The notes below the pieces were generated by a model. It did not search any database. It was not told the origin of the DNA and saw nothing but the letters and a program-made list of their open reading frames with translations. Both the position numbers and the translations under genes were made by a program. Below are positions 1 through 9,563 of a DNA stretch of 64,000 nt, piece by piece; the stretch's first letter is position 1; each line of letters opens with the position of its first letter. The stretch is from Halorubrum salsamenti (GTDB lineage: Archaea; Halobacteriota; Halobacteria; Halobacteriales; Haloferacaceae): NCBI RefSeq assembly GCF_007671685.1, contig NZ_VCNL01000008.1:32472-96471 (forward strand). Direction: 5' to 3'.

Positions 1-180
1 GAACGCTGCCCGGAGGCGAGAGAGTGGGATTCCGGTGAACGCGGCGAACAGCATCACCATCAAGAACGGGAGAATGAGTGAGTCCGCAATCGGCGGAACA
101 CCAGCGATCTGACCGAGCACTAACCCACTCAGAATCGCAATAATAACGAATACACTCTGGTACTTCTCGACGAAATCCAT
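1..180 (-). CDS. Arsenite/bile acid:sodium symporter-type membrane transporter (N-terminal part only)
   Basis: Only the first 60 residues lie in the window; the gene runs off the left edge. The ATG is at 178-180 on the minus strand. The visible part has two hydrophobic stretches (VFVIIAILSGLVLGQIAG and a segment ending MLFAAFTGIPL), the arrangement seen at the N terminus of ACR3/ArsB-like and bile-acid:sodium symporter proteins of haloarchaea. If so it would export arsenite or a related anion, in keeping with the other metal genes nearby, but the catalytic part is outside the window. It is divergent from coxB across about 480 bp. Confidence 0.55.
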   Translation of the reverse strand, partial: MDFVEKYQSVFVIIAILSGLVLGQIAGVPPIADSLILPFLMVMLFAAFTGIPLSRLRAAF

Positions 181-663
181 TCTGTTGCGTCTGTGTCGGG
201 AGCCATCCTAAGGATGTTGCTTATTGTAATGACACTAAAGAGATAGATTGGGAATACAATAGACAATTTTGTGACAACGTGAGACAGTCACTGGCCATTT
301 CTGGTCCATATGTAGCGAGTGAATTAGTCTCAACTGCAGAAGATCCCACGAGCGCAAAACCGAGGGGGAGAGAAGGAGACACGTGGAGGCTCTCGTCGAT
401 GGCGACCGCGTCGAAATGGTGGTCGTTGATACAGTTGGAACGTCGTTCATGAGCTGGAATACAGTCATATCGAACGCGCGACGGAAGGGTATCTGTCTCG
501 GTTTCGGATGCGTGTCTGATTGCGCAAATCGTCTGTTACAATCTTGCTCTGTCGGCGTCGCCGTAACGTCTCGTCCGAGAGTTCGGTGCGGCCATTCTAG
601 CCGGACGATACAAAATAATAAGTGTACCCTCGTGAAGGGGCGCGCAAGAGTCGAAAGGCAAAC
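181..663. other. Intergenic region with the likely coxB promoter
   Basis: No convincing gene is seen: the open frames here lack the acidic composition of haloarchaeal proteins. An AT-rich run (caaaataata) at 611-620 lies about 45 bp before the coxB ATG and is a candidate TATA region for coxB on the plus strand. AT-rich sequence at about 220-260 could serve the divergent transporter gene. Confidence 0.35.
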
Positions 664-1455
664 ATGATAGATCCAATTATCCTGCAACAGGGGAGCGACT
701 GGCGCGCGCAGGCGGAGGTCTTCGACGAGATCTTCTTCGTCTTCCTCGCGCTCGGTACGCTCGTCGGCACAATCGTCGTCGCGTACACGCTGTGGAACGT
801 GTTCAAATATCGCGACGACGGCAGTGAACCGAAGGAGGACTTTGACGCGCCGATCGTCGGTGAACTCCCGACCGGACAGGGCGGTCCGAAAGCGAAGAAG
901 CTCTTCCTGTCGTTCGGATTGAGCGCGATCGTCGTCATCAGCCTTGTCGTGTACGCGTACGGACTCCTCCTCTACGTCGAAGAGGGTCCAGACACGAGCG
1001 ACGCGGGGAATATCGAAATCACCGTCGAGGGGTACCAGTTCGGTTGGGAGTACATCTATCCGAACGGTTACTCCACGAGGGGCGAGATGATCGTTCCGGC
1101 CGATCAGCGGATCGACCTCAACGTGACTTCACGCGACGTGTGGCACAACTTCGGCTCGTCGGAGTTACGGATAAAATCCGACGCCATCCCCGGAGAGTAC
1201 AGTAGTACCTGGTTCTCCGTGAGTTCCGAGGACGTTGAAGCACAGGGTGGCGAAGCAACTTACCGAGTCGAGTGCTTCGAACTCTGCGGCGCGGGCCACT
1301 CTGCGATGACTGGTCAAATCACGGTGCTCCCGCAAGACGAGTGGGAAGAATGGTATGCTGGAACCCAAGGTGAAAACACTTCTAGTGTCGACAGCGCTGG
1401 CGCCGGAAATGCCTCCAGCGTTGACAACGCAGTCATTCGAGGTGCCCCCGCATGA
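664..1455 (+). CDS. coxB: Cytochrome c oxidase subunit II (CuA subunit)
   Basis: Membrane-anchored subunit II of a haem-copper oxidase; it takes electrons from a soluble carrier (probably a halocyanin in haloarchaea) and passes them through CuA to subunit I. Two N-terminal membrane segments (about residues 23-48 and 79-105) are followed by a cupredoxin domain. The CuA signature C-x-E-x-C-x3-H-x2-M is intact (CFELCGAGHSAM), with an upstream conserved His in the segment VWHNFG. An upstream in-frame ATG at 622 would add 14 basic residues of poor character, so the ATG at 664 is preferred. The stop overlaps the coxA start (ATGA at 1452), indicating translational coupling. The presence of CuA argues against a quinol oxidase. 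Confidence 0.93.
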   Translation: MIDPIILQQGSDWRAQAEVFDEIFFVFLALGTLVGTIVVAYTLWNVFKYRDDGSEPKEDFDAPIVGELPTGQGGPKAKKLFLSFGLSAIVVISLVVYAYGLLLYVEEGPDTSDAGNIEITVEGYQFGWEYIYPNGYSTRGEMIVPADQRIDLNVTSRDVWHNFGSSELRIKSDAIPGEYSSTWFSVSSEDVEAQGGEATYRVECFELCGAGHSAMTGQITVLPQDEWEEWYAGTQGENTSSVDSAGAGNASSVDNAVIRGAPA

Positions 1456-3950
1456 GCGAACTCCCGCCAACGACTTCCGTCAAACGATGGCTCGTCACGA
1501 CCAACCACAAGGACATCGGCATCCTATACACGATTACTGCCCTGTTCTTCCTACTGTTCGGCGGTGTCCTTGCGCTGCTGATCCGTGTCCAGCTCTGGGA
1601 CCCGATGAATCAGATCCTGTCTGGGCTCGCGTACAACGAGGCCGTCACGGCCCACGGACTGATAATGGTGTTCTGGTTCCTCTCCCCGTTTGCCTTCGGC
1701 TTTGCAAACTACTTCGTGCCGCTCCAGATCGGTGCCGACGACCTTGCGTTCCCACGGCTTAACGCGCTCTCCTATTGGATGTACCTGTTCTCCGGCGTAC
1801 TGTTGTCAATCAGCTTCTTCCAGGGCGGCACGCTGAGCGCTGGCTGGACGATATACGCTCCGCTCAACATACCCGCGTACACACCGAGTATCGGCTCAAC
1901 GGGAGCGATACTGGCACTCGCGATGTTCACCATCGGAGTCACCGCCTCGTCGGTGAATTTCCTCGTGTCTATTCATCACTCGCGTGCCGAAGGAATGGGG
2001 ATCATGGATATGCCGATGTTTACCTGGACCATCCTCGCGACCGTGTGGATGATGCTGTTCGCGTTCGCTGCATTGCTCGCTGCGGGACTCATCCTCGCGT
2101 CCGACCGCGTGCTTGGGTCGGTGTACTTCTCCGCAACAGAGGGCGGGTCCCTGCTATGGGGCCACCTGTTCTGGTTCTTCGGCCATCCGGAGGTGTACAT
2201 CGTCTTCTTCCCGGCTCTCGGTGCGATGTTGGAGCTGTTCCAGACGTTCTCAGGGCGCCGGCTCGTCGGACGGAAGTGGGTGATCATCGCCATCTGTCTT
2301 GTCTCCGTCCAGTCGTTCCTCGTATGGATGCATCACATGTTCCTGACGACGATCAACCTGGAGATCAAGACGCTGATGATGGCGACCACTATCGGGATCT
2401 CCTTACCCTTCGACCTGATCGTGTTCTCGCTGATCTACACGCTCATCAAGGGACGAATACAGTTCACGACACCGTTCCTCTTCGCGTTCGGGGCGCTACT
2501 ATTGTTCATCCTCGGCGGCATCACCGGAGTGTTCCTCGGCGCCATCGTCCTCGACTACGAGTTCCGTGGCACCTACTGGGTGGTCGCGCACTTCCACTAC
2601 GTGATGTTCGGGGGGGCGACAGCCCTGATCGGCGCTGCGTACTACTGGTTCCCGAAAATAACCGGGAAGATGTACGATGAACTCCTCGGGAAGATCCATT
2701 TCGTGCTGTTCTTCATCGGGTTTAACGCCGTCTACTTCTCGATGTTCCTCGGCTGGGAGACGCCGCGCCGTGTCTTCGAGTACAACCCCGAACTCCAGAT
2801 CTATCACCAGTTCGGGACGATCGGTGCATTCGTACTCGGATTCTCCTTCTTCATCATGTTCTACAACTTCGCGAAGTCGTACGTTTCCGGCGAGCCCGCC
2901 GGCGACAACCCGTGGGACTACTCGCGGACTGCCGAGTGGGCCATCTCTTCACCGCCGCCGCTCCAGAACTGGCCAAACCGGCCGTCCTACGCGTCCGGCA
3001 AGCTCGAATTCGTGAAGGATTATGTGCCCGACAGAGGTCCGGCAGTGAAGACCGACGCCAACGGGAACGGGGCGACTGACGGTGGTGACACCCACTCCGA
3101 GCACATCAAGGAGTACCCGTACTGGGACAAGCACCCGAGCCACGCAAGCATATGGCCGCTCACACTCTCGTTTGCAGTTGGTGTGTTGTTCCTCGGGCTT
3201 ACCGGATTCCGCGATAACGTTGTCTTCGAGGTCGGCGAGTCGCTCGCATCGACGAGCGTGACGATCTCGAATCCGGTATACCCGATACTCATCGTTGTCG
3301 GATTGGTCGGACTCGTCTGGACCGGGGTGAAGTGGAGCCTCGAGGACTTCTATGCCCCACCGACCGAGTTCGCCGAACGGTGGCCGTTCGAAGGTGTCGA
3401 GAAAGTCAAGCTGGGGATGTGGTTCTTCATCGCGTCGGACGTGATCGTCTTTGGCGCGTTCCTCTCCGCGGCCATCTTCGTCCGGTACAACGCCGGCTGG
3501 ATGACGTGGGAGCCACTGGCCGAACCACTACCGGGACTGATCAACACGTTCGTGCTGCTCACCTCATCGTTCACCGTGATCTTGGCGCTGGTCGCTGCTC
3601 GCCGGAAGAGCCGGCAGGGCCTGCTTGCGTCACTCGGCGCAACGATAGTGCTTGGGTTCACATTCCTGGGTATCAAGCTCTGGGAGTGGAACAAAGAGAT
3701 CTTCGAGCGGGGCGTGACGATTTCGGCGAACGCCCACGGTGACCCAATCCAGGCGTCGATCTATTACGTGACGACGGGGCTCCACGGGATCCACGTAGTT
3801 ATCGGCCTCGTGATCGCCATCTTCCTGTTCGTCAGGGCGTATCAGGGGCACTACTTAGAGGACGAGCGGCCGATCGAGTACTTCGGCCTCTACTGGCACT
3901 TCGTCGACATCGTCTGGGTGTTCATCTTCCCGCTGTTCTACCTCTTCTGA
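1452..3950 (+). CDS. coxA: Cytochrome c oxidase subunits I and III fused
   Basis: An 832-residue polytopic membrane protein. Residues 1 to about 560 form subunit I, with the low-spin haem His in [10 protein letters not shown], the CuB/Tyr site GHPEVY, the CuB His pair VWMHHMF and the HFHYVM haem ligands. After a hydrophilic linker, residues from about 640 form subunit III, starting near [16 protein letters not shown] and ending [17 protein letters not shown]. Such I+III fusions occur in archaeal and some bacterial A-type oxidases. The enzyme reduces O2 to water and pumps protons. It overlaps coxB by 4 bp, so the two genes form an operon. No separate subunit IV or haem A synthase gene is seen nearby. 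Confidence 0.93.
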   Translation: MSELPPTTSVKRWLVTTNHKDIGILYTITALFFLLFGGVLALLIRVQLWDPMNQILSGLAYNEAVTAHGLIMVFWFLSPFAFGFANYFVPLQIGADDLAFPRLNALSYWMYLFSGVLLSISFFQGGTLSAGWTIYAPLNIPAYTPSIGSTGAILALAMFTIGVTASSVNFLVSIHHSRAEGMGIMDMPMFTWTILATVWMMLFAFAALLAAGLILASDRVLGSVYFSATEGGSLLWGHLFWFFGHPEVYIVFFPALGAMLELFQTFSGRRLVGRKWVIIAICLVSVQSFLVWMHHMFLTTINLEIKTLMMATTIGISLPFDLIVFSLIYTLIKGRIQFTTPFLFAFGALLLFILGGITGVFLGAIVLDYEFRGTYWVVAHFHYVMFGGATALIGAAYYWFPKITGKMYDELLGKIHFVLFFIGFNAVYFSMFLGWETPRRVFEYNPELQIYHQFGTIGAFVLGFSFFIMFYNFAKSYVSGEPAGDNPWDYSRTAEWAISSPPPLQNWPNRPSYASGKLEFVKDYVPDRGPAVKTDANGNGATDGGDTHSEHIKEYPYWDKHPSHASIWPLTLSFAVGVLFLGLTGFRDNVVFEVGESLASTSVTISNPVYPILIVVGLVGLVWTGVKWSLEDFYAPPTEFAERWPFEGVEKVKLGMWFFIASDVIVFGAFLSAAIFVRYNAGWMTWEPLAEPLPGLINTFVLLTSSFTVILALVAARRKSRQGLLASLGATIVLGFTFLGIKLWEWNKEIFERGVTISANAHGDPIQASIYYVTTGLHGIHVVIGLVIAIFLFVRAYQGHYLEDERPIEYFGLYWHFVDIVWVFIFPLFYLF

Positions 3951-3977
3951 GGACAGCGGCGGAGTCACCGTATTTGA

Positions 3978-4913
3978 CTGTGTTGAATCACCATACAGCA
4001 GCGGGGTAGGCCACTAAATCAAAGGAGTTGAAGCGGGAAGATCCGGTTGCCTGTGACACAAATCTCCCGCTTCATCGGGGAAGTTGTGCCGGTTGCTCAA
4101 AGAGTTACTGGCGATGGAGGCGAATCTGCCGCCCCGGAAGGCGGCGGCGGATTCGCCGACTATGCACTCGTTTCCCTTCACTGTCTGCGGATTTACCTCG
4201 ATTCATCGTACCGCATTACGATCGACCTGCTCAAAGAAATGCCACAAATAACCGGAGAGATCGGCCTCAACGCGGCCGATCTCCCAGCGCCGTCCACGTT
4301 GTGTAAGGCGTTCGACCGGATCAGTATGAGCGTGTGTCGAGTGCTGCTGCGCCAGTCGGCGCAGCTGCACGATCTCTCTGAACACGCCGCGATCGACGCC
4401 ACGTTCTACGAACGCTCAGCAGCGAGCCGCCACTACTGCCAGCGAATTAGCTACCGCGTTCAAAAGCTCAAAGTCACGAAATTAGTCGATACAGCGTCTT
4501 AAGCCGTCCTTGACGTTCACTGCTCAACGAACCGGGAAGGAAGCGACGCAGACCTTGCTGAGCAGATCGCCCGCCGGAACGCGGGCGATCTGCGGTCTCT
4601 TGCGGCCGATAAAGGCTATGACAAGCAATCGCTTCGTGAAGGATTACGCGACCTCGGGATCAGACCGCTGATCAAGCACCGTATCTTCGCTCCGTACGAC
4701 CACGCACACAACGCCAGAATTGACGATAACAGCTACAATCAGCGCTCTATGACCGAAACCGTGAACTCGGCTGTGAAGCGCTCGCTCGGCTTCGCCGTGC
4801 GAGCGCAGACGTAGTTTCGTGAGTTCCGAGAAATCGCTCTGATGTGTGTCGTCTATAACATCAAGCGCTTCGTTAAACAGTGAATCACTACGCCTTACAG
4901 CGATTCAACACAG
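3978..4913 (+). mobile_element. IS5-type insertion sequence, inactive
   Basis: The ends carry a 12-bp terminal inverted repeat, CTGTGTTGAATC at 3978-3989 and its complement at 4902-4913, giving a 936-bp element around the degenerate transposase gene. No flanking direct repeat was found: the bases next to the two ends differ. The right end directly abuts a truncated cation diffusion facilitator remnant, so the element either inserted in that gene or flanks a deletion of its 5' part. Confidence 0.75.
4047..4883 (+). pseudogene. IS5-family transposase with two nonsense codons
   Basis: The reading frame is DDE transposase-like from end to end: the first catalytic Asp lies in AIDATFYER, the second in AADKGYD and the Glu in ETVNSAVKRS. 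Two in-frame stops break it, TAA at 4500-4502 (where CAA would fit) and TAG at 4812-4814 (where TGG would fit, before FREFREIALM). Otherwise the frame is undisturbed, so decay is recent. The start may be the ATG at 4047 or lie slightly upstream. The protein resembles transposases of the haloarchaeal ISH1-like IS5 subgroup. Confidence 0.85.
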
Positions 4914-4922
4914 CCTGTCTAA

Positions 4923-5330
4923 GTTAACACGACCGTCATCTGCTGGGCGAACGTCACGTATCTGTCTGGCGCAGCCCCGCCAGCCGGCGTCCAACAGTGC
5001 GTCGAAGACTGCGTTCGTGAACACCCTGCCGTCGAAGGTGTCCACGACACTGCCGTCTACTATATGGGGGCTAATCTCGAAGTTGAACTCCACGTCGAGG
5101 TTCCCGGAGACTACACACTTCGCACTGCCCACGAAATCGAAACAGTGCTTATCGACAGGCTTCGAGATCTCCCCGCCGTCGGCGACGCACACGTCCATCT
5201 TGATCCGGCAGGAACGGACGAGTGGAAGGACGCCGACGAGGACGGCTCACCCGTCGAGTCTGACGGATCCGGAGACCAGCTCCACGACCAACGCACGAAT
5301 ACAGAGATACGCCACACTCCTGGTGTGTAA
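4923..5330 (+). pseudogene. Cation diffusion facilitator transporter, C-terminal remnant
   Basis: The frame 4923-5330 has the end of a membrane domain (LSGAAPPAGV) followed by a cytoplasmic CDF dimerisation domain: CVEDCVREHPAVEGVHD, then ELHVEVPGDYTLRTAHEIE and VHLDPA, ending in an acidic tail. CDF proteins export Zn2+, Co2+ or related ions by proton antiport. The membrane part and the start codon are missing, and the remnant begins 10 bp after the IS end, so the gene was cut by insertion or deletion. An internal ATG at 5064 could give an 88-residue soluble domain, but this is probably a dead fragment. Confidence 0.75.
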
Positions 5331-5741
5331 TCAGTCGGCCGTCTGATTATCGTGGTCCGGCTGAAGGAACATTACGTTGACTCTCCCCACAGCGTCGAAA
5401 TCGCGAAGCTGGTAGACGAGTTCGCGAATCCGTCCAGCTGACCCCTCACAGAAGATTGTTTCGAGACACCACTCGCCATGATGCATATGCTGAGTCGTCC
5501 CGATGATATCATCAAACTCGTGTTGGACAGTGTGGAGATCCCCGATGACGAGCGTGTGCTCGTAGTCGAAGGCGAGCGCAGCGACTGCGGTCCCGTCAAG
5601 CCCTTCGAGGGTGGTATGACGCTCTATATACTCTTGGATCGCCTCCCGAACAGCACGCGAGCGCGATTCGAGTCCTTCGTCTTGCCACGTTTCGTCGAAC
5701 GACTCGAGAATTTCTCCGGGAATATTCAGGCTGGTTCGCAT
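5331..5741 (-). CDS. nikR: Nickel-responsive regulator, NikR type
   Basis: A 136-residue protein with an N-terminal ribbon-helix-helix DNA-binding domain (RTSLNIPGEILESFDE ... SRSRAVREAIQEYI) and a C-terminal ACT-like metal-sensing domain. The His/Cys cluster QHMHHGEWCLE matches the nickel-binding region of NikR. It is divergent from the Ni/Co transporter gene at 5844, which it probably controls from the 102-bp intergenic region. In that gap, inverted arms CGGGGA (5757-5762) and TCCCCG (5789-5794) could be part of an operator, although the spacing is not proof. Confidence 0.85.
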   Translation of the reverse strand: MRTSLNIPGEILESFDETWQDEGLESRSRAVREAIQEYIERHTTLEGLDGTAVAALAFDYEHTLVIGDLHTVQHEFDDIIGTTQHMHHGEWCLETIFCEGSAGRIRELVYQLRDFDAVGRVNVMFLQPDHDNQTAD

Positions 5742-5843
5742 TAAGGGAATGTTAGCCGGGGACGCCTATGAAACTCATTATTACGGGATCCCCGAATCGG
5801 CCATAACAACCCCTATCAGTCCGTCAGTCTCGTATTCTTCTAT

Positions 5844-6623
5844 ATGGTGACTGGAGTACTTGGTCTTGCACTCGGGGCGAGTGTGCTCGGGCTCTCTCAC
5901 GGGCTCGCCCCGGGCCACGGGTGGGCAATCGCGGCGAGCTATGCACTCGACAAACCGAACAAGTGGTTCTACGGCGCTGCATCGAGTCTCATCCTCGGGA
6001 TCGGCCACCTCATCAGTAGTATAGCGATGGTGGTGGTCTACTTCTGGGCGCTTTCGTACTTCGGGCTCACACAACTCAGCTGGATGAATTACGTGGCGGG
6101 CGCGCTACTTATCGGGCTCGGAATCTGGCAGTATTTCAACGGGCATGACCACGGTACTGGATTTAATCACGACGGAGAAGAAGAGGAAGATAAGCACGCC
6201 CATGATCACGCGGACGACCACGAGCACACACATCGCACTGAAGAGACGTCCACGTGGGGGGCTCGCATTCGACGCGCCCTCCCATTCGTCGGTGAGTCCA
6301 GCCACGACCACTCGCACGGTCGCGTCGACGAAACGCCCGAGCGTGGCCTCTACGGGATGGTTGCACTCGCGTTTGCGCTTGGCTTCACACACAACGAAGA
6401 GTTTGACATTATTGCCATCTGTACCGGCTCGGCATACTGTCTCGAGTTGATGCTTCTCTACTCGCTCGCCGTCATCGTCTCCCTCGTCGGAGTGACTCTC
6501 CTGCTTGTGGCCGGCTATGAGCGGTACGAAGAGCGGCTCGAAGGATATGTCGAGTACCTCCCTACATTTACGGCAGCGATCCTCATCGTGATGGGGATCG
6601 GGTTCATCCTCGGGGTCTTTTGA
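5844..6623 (+). CDS. Nickel/cobalt transporter, NicO/RcnA-like
   Basis: A 259-residue membrane protein with about six hydrophobic segments. The first carries HGLAPGHGWA, close to the HxxxPGHG metal motif of NicO/RcnA/HupE-type transporters. A long cytoplasmic or external loop (about residues 100-165) is very rich in His and acidic residues (HDHADDHEHTH), a usual metal-binding loop in this group. A later membrane segment has FTHNEEFDI. The ATG at 5844 is preferred because the sequence fits a leaderless transcript. Divergent nikR suggests nickel-dependent control. Direction of transport (export or uptake) cannot be read from the sequence. Confidence 0.75.
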   Translation: MVTGVLGLALGASVLGLSHGLAPGHGWAIAASYALDKPNKWFYGAASSLILGIGHLISSIAMVVVYFWALSYFGLTQLSWMNYVAGALLIGLGIWQYFNGHDHGTGFNHDGEEEEDKHAHDHADDHEHTHRTEETSTWGARIRRALPFVGESSHDHSHGRVDETPERGLYGMVALAFALGFTHNEEFDIIAICTGSAYCLELMLLYSLAVIVSLVGVTLLLVAGYERYEERLEGYVEYLPTFTAAILIVMGIGFILGVF

Positions 6624-7080
6624 AAGGACTGAATCTATACTTCCACGATGCGCCTATCGCAGGGTTATGTAGACGGTCGGTCGGACACTGTCCACCAAAG
6701 AATTGGCAGTGAAATTCCGGAAAGTGATACGAAGAGTGGATGTCCGAAAGACACTTGAGAAAGCACAGGAGAGCTCCGGGGTTGCCCCTGAGTGGATCCT
6801 CCTAATACTGCGCGTGGTGATCGTCGCGAACAGAGCTGTAGACGTGACAGTACTCCTTTCGACGTTCCTCGCACCGACGTTTCTCATCCAGCTGGTTAGC
6901 CCTGTCTTCCATGATGAACCTGCCGAGATTACGGGTTCCTCGAAATCGCACGCCTCGAGGAGATAGCGACTGCTTCGAGTTAGATTTTCTGGAGCGCGAG
7001 GCAATACCCAAACCTGCGATGAAGCTCGGTATGTGCCCTATTTAGCTTAAGTGAATATAGGAAATTGTTTTTATACAACA
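6624..7080. other. Degraded intergenic stretch
   Basis: Both strands hold only short frames with compositions unlike neighbouring genes. One plus-strand frame (6703-6966) encodes a hydrophobic stretch but has no acceptable family signature or start context. The AT-rich run tttttatacaacata at 7067-7081 directly precedes an IS6-like remnant. Nothing here can be supported as a gene; it looks like eroded insertion debris. Confidence 0.4.
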
Positions 7081-7200
7081 TACGGTGAGGTCAACCGTTG
7101 TCCGTCAACCATCCACAACTGGGTACTGAAGACAGATCTCCAGTCGCTCGATGGGGTAAATCCGGATCACGTTGCGGTCGACGAGACTGTGATCCACTGA
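7081..7200 (+). pseudogene. IS6-family transposase fragment
   Basis: A 39-codon open segment contains STIHNWVLKTDL and NPDHVAVDETVI, which match the region around the first catalytic Asp (VDET) of haloarchaeal IS6-family transposases. It then meets a TGA at 7198-7200. Both the N-terminal helix-turn-helix and the remaining DDE domain are missing, so this is a small remnant. Directly after it starts another remnant with a different origin. Confidence 0.7.
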
Positions 7201-7317
7201 ATGATAACCGAGAAGGGCTTCGTTGAAACCAAAGACGTGGGGCGAAGGACGGACGTAGATCTTACCGAGGAGGGGAAAAATACACTCTCCGCGTTTAGGC
7301 ATCTCATCGAAAAGTGA
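7201..7317 (+). pseudogene. Winged-helix regulator remnant
   Basis: A 38-codon open frame begins ITEKGFVETKDVGRRTDV and ends with TEEGKNTLSAFRHLIEK before TGA at 7315-7317. This is the wing plus C-terminal helix pattern typical of MarR/PadR/ArsR-type winged-helix regulators of haloarchaea. The recognition helix part is missing, so it is probably the tail of a regulator truncated by the IS6 event just upstream. Confidence 0.45.
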
Positions 7318-7326
7318 TTAGTATAG

Positions 7327-8565
7327 TTAGCGCTCAGTCGAATCGACCTCTTCCAGAGCTTCTGTAGCAACATCACCTAACTCCCCTGCCTCGATATGTG
7401 AATACCGTTCTCGAACCATCTCTTCGGAGTTATCGAGATACCGGGCCGCCACCGTGTACCCAAACGCGCGGACAAGTACCTCGCCCATTCCACGTCGACC
7501 ACCGTGGGGCGCGAGATAATCGTGTTTCGGGTGGTCGATATCGACCTCTGCGGCCTCCGAGAGCCGTTGGAGAATCGTCCGTGCGCCGTCCGTCGTAATC
7601 GACGGCGGCCGAATGTCCTCATCGAGCGCCAGCAGTAGATCGCGAGCGTATTCTTCACGGCGCTCAGTAATTGCTTCCGGGAGTTCCCCTCGTTCGGCTA
7701 GCTCATCCTGGATGAGTCCTGCGAGCGTCCGTTGGTCGAACGTCGGGAACACCGGCCAGCGTTCCGTCGGTGGGTCCATCAGCCTTCGATAGCTCCGCAG
7801 TGGAGAGATTACTGGGTCGGGGAGACTGGCGGCGTCCCATTGCTGCTTCTTCCGGTAGACATCCATACTACCGTCGTCGAGCGAAATTTCCTCCCACCGG
7901 ACGCCGCGCCGGCGTGGGTCGTTCGGATCCCGGAGCAGTTCCCCGACGCGGACAGCGGTGTACGCGAGAACGAACACCAGCGCCCGGTCACGAGCCGCCT
8001 TCAGCGCCGCGTAGCGCGCTCGCTGTCTGTCAAGAGGGTCAGTATCCCCCGGGAGTGTGGTGAACGTCTCGATGGCGTCACGGGCTCGCTCGTCGACGTA
8101 CCGGGTCAGGGCGTGGCGCTGCTCGGACGTCCAGGCCTGCTGATCACCGGGCTTGCGACCGTCGTCCTCCGGCAGCGGCGCCATCGCACTCGCCCGCTGC
8201 GCGTAATGGGCTTCGAGATATCCCTCGTTGACGCACCACCCGCACCACGCGGAGATATAGCGATAATAGGTTTGTACGGTATTCTGTTTGAGCCCGCGAT
8301 CGCCGGCGAGATGCCGGGCGTACTCCCGGAAGACGCGTTCATCGAGGTCTTCGAAGGTGGGCTCCTGGTCGACGTCGTCGGATACGATCCCGGTCCAGTC
8401 GTCGGCGCCGCGGTCGCCGGCGGCCCACTCGGCGAACCGCTCGAGCTCGCGTGCAGCGTTACGTCGGTAGTTCCCGCCGTCGCCACCGCGGCCTTTCCCC
8501 TTATCCTGGAGGTAGCGCTCGAAGAAATTCTTGAGTGACTGATCGGCGCGTTCTCGGGGTGTCAT
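7327..8565 (-). CDS. Tyrosine recombinase/integrase (XerC/D-like)
   Basis: A 412-residue site-specific recombinase. The N-terminal SAM-like DNA-binding part (about 1-130) includes LKQNTVQTYYRYISAWCGW, and the catalytic domain has Arg I in AYTAVRVGELL, the H-x-x-R box in YLAPHGGRRG and the nucleophile Tyr in ERYSHIE near the C terminus. The open frame extends to 8820, but that extension lies over the next gene and has a shadow composition; the ATG at 8563-8565 overlaps the stop of the upstream gene by 4 bp and is preferred. It forms an overlapping string with the next two genes. No attachment site or tRNA gene was recognised near it. Confidence 0.88.
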   Translation of the reverse strand: MTPRERADQSLKNFFERYLQDKGKGRGGDGGNYRRNAARELERFAEWAAGDRGADDWTGIVSDDVDQEPTFEDLDERVFREYARHLAGDRGLKQNTVQTYYRYISAWCGWCVNEGYLEAHYAQRASAMAPLPEDDGRKPGDQQAWTSEQRHALTRYVDERARDAIETFTTLPGDTDPLDRQRARYAALKAARDRALVFVLAYTAVRVGELLRDPNDPRRRGVRWEEISLDDGSMDVYRKKQQWDAASLPDPVISPLRSYRRLMDPPTERWPVFPTFDQRTLAGLIQDELAERGELPEAITERREEYARDLLLALDEDIRPPSITTDGARTILQRLSEAAEVDIDHPKHDYLAPHGGRRGMGEVLVRAFGYTVAARYLDNSEEMVRERYSHIEAGELGDVATEALEEVDSTER

Positions 8566-9020
8566 GGTTCCTCGTTCGCGTACTGGTAGGTCGGACGGAC
8601 GTCCTCGAGGAGCTCTTCGACGATTTCCCAGAGAACCAGGGAAGGGGTCTCGTGTTCGAATGTAATCTCCCAGCGATCCTCCGTATCGGCGACTGAGTAC
8701 TGGAAATGCGCCCGTCCGAGATCGGGATGGTCCTCGTCCTGGTGCCAGCCGGCGTGAAAGCCCGTGTTCGGGTCGGTGTAGTTGATACGGAACCAATCGT
8801 GAGGGTCCTGCCGATACCACTTGACGGTCAGCTCCGGCGAATCAGGGCCTGTCGGGGGATCCAGACGGGCCGGATCGAAAATCGCCCGCAGCTGCTTGGC
8901 CTCGATATCGTCAGGAACGTACTCGACGGCCGTGATCTGGGGAACACGGTCGAGGACGTCCCGCTTCAATTGGGTGTAGAGGTTCGCGTTCGGATCACCA
9001 CCTGGATGCGGGACCGACAT
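8562..9020 (-). CDS. TumE-like (DUF6516-type) protein, possible toxin
   Basis: A 152-residue acidic soluble protein. The middle (TGFHAGWHQDEDHPDLGRAHFQ) and the following FEHETPSLVLWEIVEELLEDV recall haloarchaeal proteins annotated as TumE-family toxin-antitoxin components. It lies between a small HTH protein gene (3 bp away) and the integrase (4-bp overlap), an order I recall from other haloarchaeal genomes. A toxin role is an inference from the family; no catalytic residues are assigned. Confidence 0.55.
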   Translation of the reverse strand: MSVPHPGGDPNANLYTQLKRDVLDRVPQITAVEYVPDDIEAKQLRAIFDPARLDPPTGPDSPELTVKWYRQDPHDWFRINYTDPNTGFHAGWHQDEDHPDLGRAHFQYSVADTEDRWEITFEHETPSLVLWEIVEELLEDVRPTYQYANEEP

Positions 9021-9023
9021 TCG

Positions 9024-9563
9024 TTAGCTGCTGGCCTCAGCGGGCTCTGTCGTCGGAGCGAGGAAGTCCCATTCGCGGATGGCGAAGCCAACGATCTGGA
9101 TACGCCGCTGAAGGTGCTCCCACTCGCGGGCAATCTCACGGCGACGATCTTCCTCCTCAGCGTCAAGAGACTCGTCAGCGAGCGTCCCGCGAAGCTGGTT
9201 CGGTGACTCGACCTCGAATTCATTCTCCCAGTCGCGAATCTGCGTCTTCATATCGGCGAGACGGTCCGTGAGTTCCTCGACAGTGTGCCCGCTGTCTCGA
9301 AGCCGCATCGCCTCCTGCATTGCTTGGCGGCGGTAATCAGGGTAATACGTGGTGTGAGTCCCGCTTTCGTCACGGTGGAGGATGCCATCGTCGACGAGCC
9401 GATCGAGGACGCGTTTGGTCGGCTCGTGTGACCAGCCCGCTTCCGAGGCGATCCAGTTCGCCGTCTGAGGCTCCGAAAGCTGCCGGGCGGTCATCCTCAC
9501 GCGGTCTTCACCCGTGGTCTGGCGTTCCATCAGGCCCTCGGAGTTCGATTCGTCTTCGGACAT
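9024..9563 (-). CDS. HTH regulator of the DUF7342 type
   Basis: A 179-residue protein whose N-terminal half is a winged helix (MTARQLSEPQTANWIASEAG, then PTKRVLDRLVDDGILHRDESGTHTTYY). The C-terminal half is helical and charged (MQEAMRLRDSGHTVEELTDRL ... REIAREWEHLQRR), ending in a short alanine-rich tail. It is first in a three-gene string with the TumE-like protein and integrase, so it may be the antitoxin or regulator of the unit. The frame opens at 9605, but the ATG at 9563 is preferred because the extension is basic and lies in the promoter area. Confidence 0.65.
   Translation of the reverse strand: MSEDESNSEGLMERQTTGEDRVRMTARQLSEPQTANWIASEAGWSHEPTKRVLDRLVDDGILHRDESGTHTTYYPDYRRQAMQEAMRLRDSGHTVEELTDRLADMKTQIRDWENEFEVESPNQLRGTLADESLDAEEEDRRREIAREWEHLQRRIQIVGFAIREWDFLAPTTEPAEASS

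Noticed and set aside
235..687. 150-residue minus-strand open frame before coxB
   Set aside because: Composition is not acidic, no family signature, and it covers the promoter of coxB.
2677..3015. Ser-rich frame inside coxA and many similar frames throughout the window
   Set aside because: These are GC-rich shadow frames of real genes on the same or opposite strand.
5785..5792. GGGATCCC as the NikR operator
   Set aside because: It is only an 8-bp palindrome and NikR operators have longer spaced arms; not enough evidence to annotate.
8566..8820. N-terminal extension of the integrase open frame
   Set aside because: It lies over the TumE-like gene in another frame and has a basic, Arg/Pro-rich shadow composition; the ATG at 8565 gives a normal-length recombinase.
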